A DNA stretch of 64,000 nucleotides, taken from NCBI GenBank assembly GCA_020881915.1, contig JAJFPB010000004.1:4836001-4900000 (forward strand), read 5' to 3'. Source of the stretch: Paramyrothecium sp. XJ0827 (Eukaryota; Ascomycota; Sordariomycetes; Hypocreales; Stachybotryaceae). Each line of letters opens with the position of its first letter. Positions within the stretch are counted from its first letter, which is position 1. Shown here piece by piece: positions 55,810 through 64,000 of the stretch. The notes beneath the pieces are model-generated. The model searched no databases. It was given only the letters and a program-made list of their open reading frames with translations, and was not told the DNA's origin. Position numbers and translations under genes: made by a program.

Positions 55810-58800
55810 TAATACCAGGCTGAGAGTAAATACGTGTAGTAAATCAGTCGTCTAGCGAGGGGTATGAAAGTGCCAGAGGATGTGCATATTTAGTCTGTTC
55901 AGTGAGATAATGAGCATCTCTCTCAGGAAGCTTGGTGCAGGTATTGCCCACCGCAACTCCTGAGAAGTCACACGGCGCTGCACAGAGAACAACTTTGGGG
56001 GCATTCATTTCGAGCCCAGTTATTATTGTAGGAGTCAGCCAACACTTTAGCAGGATGGACGGCCTTGGCGTCCATCCACAACCCACTGCACAGGCCTGTC
56101 ATAGTGCTGTAGCCTAGCATGTGGCCAGTAAATTATCCAGGCGGGCCGCCCAACTTCAGGCGGAGATGTGGCTGTCGCACCAGAATGGACCTATCGTGTC
56201 GAGAGTCAATGTCCGGATTGCCGGTCGTCAGAGCCATGATTTGCTAGCTGATAATACCCCTCTGCTCCGAAACGCAAGGATAATTGTTGCCATTGGCTCC
56301 TCCTTGGGCTTAAATCGTTCGCACTCCGCTTAGCCGGTTGTGGCCAATCGGAAGGAGCCAACTGGATGGCGAAACCTGTTTACGGGCAGGGTATGGGGTT
56401 ATCTACCAGGGCCAGGTCACTTCGGCGCTCATCAATTCTATATTGTCTAGTTCTTACACTTCATTCGGCTCAAATTTTACTAGGATTCTTGATATGCTTT
56501 GGTTGATCCGCCCTATCTTTAAGGAACAGTTCCATCCGCACTGAGCATTCTAGTAATCTGTAGTGTTGAGTAATTGTTTACAACTCAGTCGGTTTCTTCA
56601 AATGAAGATTTTTCGATGAACCACCGGTTTAGATTTGAAGCAAATGAAAAAGAGAACGGGAGATATGTAGTACGGAAATGCAGAGGTAGGAGGTTCTTGG
56701 TCGAGCGGTAAACCCAGGAGTGATCAAACCGAAACAAATGACTGACACGCGCTGATGTAGAGCAGGCACGTCATGGTACTGGAACCCGCCATCAATCAGG
56801 ATCCATCATAGCTGTAGATGTCCTGAGAATAGTTACGTCCTGCCATCTGTGAATGCAAATCGACACGAATAAACGTTTTGATAACAAGGGCATCGGAAAC
56901 GGCCAATTGGATATCTTGGCTTTACAAGAGGCCCGTAAATGACCCTCTAAAAGGTTCATGAAATCACATACTTCGCAAGCCGGGCTGTGGTCCGACATTG
57001 GCCTGTGAAGTGGAAGAGAGTCATAGGAACCCGGGCGTATTGTCCTTCCCCTACTGGAGAGTTTGTAATCAACATGCGGTCGTGATTCACATAAAGGGGT
57101 AGAGCTTTATTTCCTGCAGATTTCTTGCATGCCACCTTGTCTCTATCTCCAACACAGCTACGTTCTCTCAACTTAGCATAAGCTCTTAGTTCCAAGTTAC
57201 GTAGCACCACAAACGTCGCCATGCAACTGGTAGTTGCTTGGCGTTTAAGGCGGGGTTTTCTTTACGGTGAACTCGCGCAAGGGTCGTCCTCCTCCCATCA
57301 TCAGATTCTTCCACGACGTTCCCCAATTATCTCTTTCCCGGAGCTTTCAGTAGGATGACCTTTAGGTGCCGTCATGGTCAATCTGAATCTAATTACTGAC
57401 ACCATGCGATCATCGATGTCTTGGAAGCTGGCATACTGCCTGGGTAGCATAGTATCCTTCAGATACAAATCCATGCAAATAAGTCGGCATGGCTTCAGCC
57501 ATGTAGTAGCACTTGACCAGTTGTGAGGACCTTGCGTTGCCATAATCAGTGTTGTTTAGATCACTCTAACATCCTTTCCAGCATCTTGAAGTTCCTTGTG
57601 TGGTATGGCAAGGAAGCCAAATCTGGTCGGGAAAAGAATGCCCAAGTGTTGCACGTGACAAAGACAATATGTGCAGATTAGAGTCACGGAATTGCATCTT
57701 GCCTCAGGAATTATGTCGGCGAGAGTCTATCTTTGCAAACGTACTTTATGTCGCCATGAGATCCTCAAAATGGCCCATCAAGACAGCGTAGCAACGGCAA
57801 CTTTCGGTGCTAACACCATGTGTACTTCAAGGACACTGTAGCATACTGCAATTCAGACTGAATAGGGAATCTCATCGTTCTTCCCTAGACAGCTGTATGT
57901 AATTCATCGTACGAGGACACTGACCGGGTAGTGGGTGTGAAAGATCCGCCCAGAGCGACTGAGGTCCTCCATTCTGTAGAGGATGTGGATGTCCAAATTA
58001 CTTGAGCTTCACATGATTTACCCTTGTATATATATATATGTATTAAAGAAAGAAATAAAATAAACACCTTGACAGAGAGGAATAGAAAGTTTACCACTTA
58101 GCGATTGGTCCCAAGACCCCACAATCCGAGCAAACTAACAATGCCGTGTCTCAGCTCGTTCCACCCGACAAAAAATGCCCTGCATTGCGTCGGTTGCAAC
58201 CGATCTACAGAGTACAGACGTCTGGTTCTTGCTCTTAATATAGAACTTTCCTTCCTCCGGCAGGCGCTGAGTAATAGCTGCAATAGGAATAGCTAGAGCA
58301 GGATCCGTGGATCTGTAGGGCGCCAATTCGCGCGGCTCGGCCTATGACAATCCTTGTACGCCGAAATGCCATGGCATGCATTAAGCCTTGAAACAGTGAG
58401 CACCGGCCAACGTCTCGATTAGCCGCCGACCCTGCTTGTGCAGCCCTCCAACAGGTCCTGAAAATGTAGTAGTCCTGTTCGAAGGATGAAGAGGTTGTGT
58501 CGACTTTTCATGCCTTGTTGCGACACGTGTCGAGCGTCAGGCTTGCGGAAAATCGAGAGAATTACTTTGCCCAAAGTGTAAGTACATTTCGGTCCTGCCA
58601 TAATATAAGCAATCTGCTTGAGTTCCGAATCCTGAAGCTGACCAGACAACACGGCGGCTGGGTATGAGAGCAGTTCCTTTCCCGCGATGACCTCATCATT
58701 TTTATCAGGAATTTTTCGTTGGAAATCACCGCAATCAGATCATCATGAAGACGGTGGGAATTTTGCTTCTCAATTTGAGAATGCAGCTAATCATTCTTAG

Positions 58801-58811
58801 CTTCGCCGAAC
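55810..58811. other. 3-kb stretch, one coding-like frame, no supported gene
   Basis: The left end is the promoter of the zinc finger/Myb gene. On the minus strand 58735-58419 is open for about 105 codons and reads protein-like (KNDEVIAGKELLSYPAAVL, then SGQLQDSELKQIAYIMAG), but there is no ATG at a believable place and no family I know. A short (TA)n run lies near 58027-58040. Nothing else is supported. Confidence 0.4.
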
Positions 58812-61800
58812 ATGCCAACGAACAATGTCCACGAATGTGGCTCAACTATGTCTAGTTTTGCCGAATTGACGAATAGCAGCTACGAGCCTTCTATCCTTTC
58901 GACCGACGACGAAACCACGAACGATCGGGAGGAAGTGTCCCCACTTGAACCTAATGTAGCAAACCCTGTCAATGGGACTGAAAGAGAAGGAGTGGTTGGA
59001 GGGGAGGAGAGTGACGTTCCGGTGATTCAGCATTTGGCTGTACCCTCAACGACTCAAAGCGCACCACAACAGCCCATTTTAGCGACGAGGGGACCACAAA
59101 CGTGGAACCCTGTGTGGCTGTCGACTTACATACTCGTAATTTTCGCCATCACCTTCATCCTAATGATGCTAGCCACGGTCTTGCTTTACGCATTGTCCCA
59201 GAAGAATAATGGAGTCGGTGCACCTAAGGCAGGGAATTACTACGGTTGGAAATACGGTCCAACAGCCAGCAAGTCAAACGAGACAAGCGTCTAATTTTCG
59301 ATTTACTAACAGCAGCGTCTAGTACTTCTAATCATCAATGCGCTTTGGTTACAAGTTGATTACTCCATCAAAATCTTGATGCCCTGGAAAGAACTCCATG
59401 GGGGTCCAGCCACGGCGGAGAGAACTCTTCTTATGGATTATATCTCTCCTATCCTACCACTGGGTCAGTGGACGGCTGTCAAGAATGGACATTGGGCGGT
59501 AGCTTTGTCCACAGTCGGCCATGCACTGATTCTTGCTAGCGTAAGTTGAGATGAAAGCCTGGGTAGGAGTGGTTCAATTTCCTTTGATGAAGGCTAATCA
59601 CGCCCTAGACTGTCTTGTCAACTGGCTTGCTAATCCTAGAGCCAACTATAGTAGAGACTCCTGGTGAATTCTCTTTGAAAACGGACTTTCGTAATGCCAG
59701 CTCCTCGTTGGATCATGCGTGGGTGGAAGACGCATGGTGGGGCGACAAATGGAAGGGCGACGCGTGGGCGGCCCAAGTAGTCTACGGAATCTACTTTCAC
59801 AATCTCTCCTACCCTCTCGGAACGACTGAAAATGGGGTTATACCCATCATCGACACTACGAACCTGCCAGGCACGACTCGTTATTGGACCGCACAGGCCG
59901 AGGCCTTGCAAGCCGAGTTCCCTTGCGAGATTCATCACCTCGAAAATGGCGAAAGCATGGAGTTTAGAGGCGATCCAGCTCTTCGCGCAGACATCCGCAC
60001 TGATGACTGCTACGTCAAGGACGTACTCATAAGTTATCTATCCTCTTTCAACCTGGTGCTAACTTCTGATGTGGGCGGATACTGGGGCCTGATTGGCATT
60101 ATCGACTGTGACTCGGAATATCACGCTTGGCCGAAAGGGACTGGGACAAGAATGGCGAACGCATGGCGGAACGCCTCAGACCCTCGCATCATATTCTCTA
60201 TAACAAAACGCGCTTCTTTCGACGATGATTCACCTGCGATCGAAACGATACATCCCGACAATGTGACAATAGCGCTTTGCAAACCATCATACCATCTCCA
60301 GACTGTTGAAATCCACCCTGCAAAGTCTACGGGCTCACCGCCGGAAATCTCCCCCGCTTCTACAGAGTCAGAGCGAATAAGAAGGCAATTGCACCAATTT
60401 TCCAACGGCCAACTTGCTTATGCGGTGTTACGTTTGATGCAGGAATGGTCTCAGAATCGTCACAATATTGATGACTCTTCGGAGGTGTTCGGCATCAGGC
60501 ATCCTGGCTGGATGGAACTAATGATGTTGAAAGAAGGCCTTGAACGAAATGTCACTGACGAGAATTCTCTTGAGGCCCTTTCGAAGCCGGATGTGCTGGC
60601 TCGTCTAGCTACTGAGACGTTCACGGCGGCGGCAGCTCAACTTTTCAATCAGATCTTCATCGGGCCAAGTACAGGCACCGTTCCTGGACAGTTGACGACA
60701 CTAGAAAACAGGCTTCACGTGACGAAGGGATCAGCAATTCTTATGTCTGTCATTTTCGGTCTCATGGCAGGAATTGCCATGGCCACCATATTCTTGCGCC
60801 CTCTCCCTGCTATACCGTGTCATCCAGCGCAAACTTTATCCTTGGCGGCTGTTCTGGTGCATAGTCCCTATTTGAAGGAGACTTTGACACAGTTAGAAGG
60901 CGCTCAAGGAATTGATGCGCAGGAAACGATGGCAGCACATCGTTTCCAAACAGTGCCAGCCCCTGGTCATACCGTTTCCATTTCCACAGAATCCTCGCAA
61001 CCAATTCGTGGAGAATTGGAGAAGCATTCAACAAAAAGGGATGTATCGTGGTGGAGTTCAATTGCCAGCACCGATTCGTTCCCTGCCCTCTTGATTCTCC
61101 TACCAGTTGCTGTTATTATTGTGCTTGAGATGCTACAAAGGGAATCAGACAAGAGCGAAGGCATCATGGACCTCACAGCCAGCAGGACAACATTATTCAC
61201 CACCTATATACCCGCAGCGACCACACTGTGTGTAGCTAGCATGTACTCCAGCTTGGAGTTTGCGGTTGCTCTCTCCGCCCCCTATGTCGCGATGAAAAAC
61301 GGCAGAGCTACATTCTCCAAGTCGGTTGGACTCAATTCTACGCGAAAGCTCGTGCCTCGTGCATTTTACCTTTCCATCAAGTCAGCGCATTTCGCTGTGA
61401 TGTTGGCGCTCCTTGCAAGCTTCATTGGGGGATTCTTAACGGTTGTCATATCAAGTCTCTATAAATCCGTTGAGGTTTCCCGGATTGCGCATGTACAGCT
61501 TGACCAACAAGATGTCTTTCTTGTGAACAAGTCACGCATAGTAACCTACACCGAGGCTGTTCGATCAAGCCGGCCTCTACTGGAATACGCCGAGATTAAA
61601 TACACCAAAGATATATATGAAAATCTTGTCTTCAACAATTGGAAGGAACTGAGCGGGTTTAGCAACGTGCCGCATGACGGTGAAATATTGAAAACGAAGC
61701 TGCCTGCAGCACGAGCACAATTGAACTGTACGCCAATATCGACGAGAGACAATCAATACAACCTCAAGTTTCGCAGTTCCGGGGGTTGGCTTGAAACTGT

Positions 61801-62917
61801 GAATGTAGCATACAACATGCCTATGAAGGCCTGGTGTGGAGTTCCTCCACCGAGCAACAGCACATCCGAAGATATATATGAGCCTTTTCAGTTGAAGGTG
61901 CCAGCTTTGCCACCTGTGGGAACTGGAGGGAGCGCCTTTGTGGGGAAAATTCAACCACTGCGATGGAATTACAGAGTCGGGATACATTCCGGAAGGCCGC
62001 CGTCTGAATGCCCGTTGGTGATTGCAATGGCAGGCAAAATTTGGCTTGAGGAACGAAATGGAGTGAAGCCGGAACTCGAGTCGGATCTTGCGACCCTTTT
62101 GTGCTACCAGAATGTGGTACAGGTTGACGTAGATGTTAACCTCACGATCCCAGACTTGAACTTCGATCCAAATCAGCGTCCACTGACGGACGAGTCTTCC
62201 GTCACACTACTTAGGAGCGAGTCCGGAAGCCACAAGCTCGACCTAAGTCTTCATCAATGGACAGGTAGATTCAAGGGTCCAATGTATGAAAGCGCCTTTC
62301 CCGACTTACTGGTTGAAAAGAGGAACATTGACGGTCTGTTTCGCGCCCTTGTCGACGGTCGATACGGCCGACCGTTCGAAGAGCTTGGAGGCGAAGCAAA
62401 TGCAGGAAACTTTGCCTCGGCACTGAGTGCAGCGTATGGGCGGTACATGGCCCAGCACATCTCCCGAAGCCTGCGAAAAGACAAGGGATCCGATCCAAGG
62501 ATCATGCTAGGCTCACGGAACGGCACTGTGGCGCTCGCTGGCAACATGCGGCTTCAGCAAAACGAAGAAGCAAAGATTGCAGTCCAAGCGATGCTCTCCG
62601 TCATGGCCGGCTGTGCACTGATGACGCGAATAATGATGCCGTTTCGTCAAGTATTGCCAAACAATCCTTGCTCCATTCTCGGCACCGCCATGCTCTTGGC
62701 CAGTTCTAGACTGGTCGAAAACCCATCGTTGCTCTCCGATGTTGGACCTGATGATCCTGGAAATGCAAATTGTCGGACAGCCTTGGAAGGGAAAACGCTT
62801 AGCTTGAAGTGGTGGTCTAGCACGGCTGGTATGAAGAACAGCAAATGGTATGGGATTGATGTAGACCAGGAGACGCCCCTGAATCACATACCGTCAATAG
62901 AAGATGACTCGGCTTAG
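58812..62917 (+). CDS. DUF3433 membrane protein with two repeat domains
   Basis: Three exons (58812-59268, 59323-59540, 59609-62917) give 1327 residues. The first intron (54 bp) starts with GCAAGT and has a perfect TACTAAC branch point, a GC-AG intron; no GT donor keeps the frame. The second is 68 bp. The protein has an acidic N terminus, a helix LSTYILVIFAITFILMMLA, then KYGPTAILLIINALWLQVDY, LMPWKELHGGPATAERTLLM and DYISPILPLGQW, the DUF3433 (PF11915) hallmark. A second copy begins near residue 640 with helices around LPVAVIIVLEMLQ. Large soluble, extracellular-type segments follow each block. This is a fungal-specific family of unknown function, probably in the plasma membrane. An ATG at 58848 is an alternative start. 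Confidence 0.9.
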
Positions 62918-63526
62918 GGATGTGGATGGCTTTGAGAACCTTGATTGAGTCAACATTATTTGCATTGATGCCATGCACGAAATCTGTTTGTGGTGTGAGC
63001 TCTACAGTTAGGTTAGCTTATGCTACTAGAGTTAGCTTCACAAAATCATGAAGGGAAAATTCCATCGGAACCTCCAGGTATTAATGGAGTTGCTGAGATC
63101 ACGTCTACAATGATTGAAACTTGACCCGGTTCATAACCAAAGAGGCCGGTTTCGGGTAGGGTTCTGTTTCTTGTTCTTCCCTCTTCCCCCTCTTTGAACC
63201 ATTAGAAGCACAATACACGATAGAAAATCCTCTTGGTTCCATTCCTCTATAAATTAGTGACTTTCACAAATTCGCGGTGAGTCGTATTCCTGCAGCATCG
63301 GCGAAAGTCGATGACGGATTCGGCGCACGGCGACCCACAAAGTGCACGTCTTGTCGTCATCAGCCCCGAGCTTCCGGCCGCGTCCGCACACACTTGTATA
63401 ACGCATTACGTGCTCGATAACTGTGATCTTCTACCGGATATATATCTATACTCTCAGGCTGTATTACTTCTCCGAAGCATTATATCACATTTGCACAGTA
63501 AAAATCTCGCACTCTATACAATCACC
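62918..63526. other. promoter region of the right-edge SDR gene
   Basis: About 0.6 kb between the DUF3433 stop and the SDR start codon. It includes a TATATATC stretch near 63439-63446, about 85 bp before the ATG. No gene supported. Confidence 0.45.
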
Positions 63527-64000
63527 ATGTCGATCCGTAAGTCCAGCCTCGCAGGATCGCAATCCGAGTAACAGCTAATACTTCATTTAGACAAAGCTCA
63601 AAACGAAGACCTGAAGGCTAGTGCTTTGTTTGATGTGTCACACATCACCGCCGTTGTAACCGGCGGCGCCACTGGCATTGGCTTGATGATCACTCAGGCC
63701 CTACAGTCCAACGGCGCCAAAGTGTACATTACAGGCCGCCGGAAGGAAGTTCTCGAAAAGACCCAGCAGACCTATGGCACAGGTCCTGGCAGTATACATA
63801 TTCTGCCCGGCGATGTGAGTTCAAAAGATGAGGCAATTCGCCTCGCGGAGGAGGTGAGCAGTCGGGAACCCAATGGCATTCACCTGCTTGTGAACAATGC
63901 TGGTATTGCGGAAGACGATGACACAAAATTCTGTAAGTCAAATCTCTGAACTTGGTGACCCTCTTCTGATGCCAAATTCGTCCGCAGCTTCGGCTGGTGA
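63527..64000 (+). CDS. short-chain dehydrogenase/reductase, cut by the window edge
   Basis: Exons 63527-63536, 63591-63932 and 63988 to the edge. The 10-bp first exon ends ATC C and joins in phase to AC AAA. The result reads MSIHKAQNEDLKASALFDVS then HITAVVTGGATGIGLMI, the TGxxxGIG cofactor motif near residue 30, followed by YITGRRKEVLE and HLLVNNAGIA with the NNAG motif. The Arg pair after the second strand suggests NADP(H). It is a classical SDR, close to the RhlG/rhamnolipid-type reductases of fungi. The catalytic Ser-Tyr-Lys part lies beyond the window, so substrate class cannot be judged. Confidence 0.85.

Overview
The window looks like nuclear DNA of a filamentous ascomycete (Pezizomycotina, perhaps Sordariomycetes). 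Genes are monocistronic and lie on both strands. Introns are 46-97 bp with GT...AG borders and occasional TACTAAC branch points. The families are typical of moulds: Zn2Cys6 regulators, MFS sugar carriers, a GPI-anchored GH76 enzyme, a DUF3433 protein and an ankyrin-CorA protein. One intron-containing tRNA-Leu is present. Exon joins were worked out by hand from splice sites, phase and family conservation, so each model is a prediction.

Layout: 0.1-0.7 kb holds a small secreted protein. At 2-5.2 kb an acyl-CoA dehydrogenase and an APH-type kinase are transcribed divergently from a 384 bp spacer; together they equal the two halves of animal ACAD10/ACAD11. A frameshifted sugar-transporter relic (5.3-5.9 kb) and a double GFA-domain protein (6.1-7.2 kb) follow. 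At 9.6-19.7 kb there is a metabolic neighbourhood: MFS carrier, Zn2Cys6 regulator, GST, second Zn2Cys6 regulator, Ure2p-like GST and an SDR-like protein, with two divergent promoters and no core synthase. A Fig1-type mating protein (20.4-21.3 kb) converges on a 1233-residue ankyrin-CorA gene of nine exons (21.4-25.6 kb).

At 26.1-28.5 kb lies a decayed piggyBac-type element; a 261 bp internally deleted relative sits at 43.3 kb. Between them are a DFG5/DCW1-like GH76 protein, a medium-chain reductase, a dimeric alpha-beta barrel protein, an animal-type P2C cation ATPase and an unknown membrane protein. Further right are a bilirubin-oxidase-like multicopper oxidase, the tRNA, a PHO-4/Pho89-type phosphate permease with two CACGTGGG sites upstream, a protein joining one C2H2 finger to two telobox Myb-like domains, the DUF3433 protein with a GC-AG intron, and an SDR cut by the window edge.

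The clearest functional unit is the split ACAD/APH pair (proposed 4-hydroxy-acid breakdown). The most unusual single proteins are the C2H2 plus telobox protein and the ankyrin-CorA protein. Several stretches of 1-3 kb show no gene I can support.
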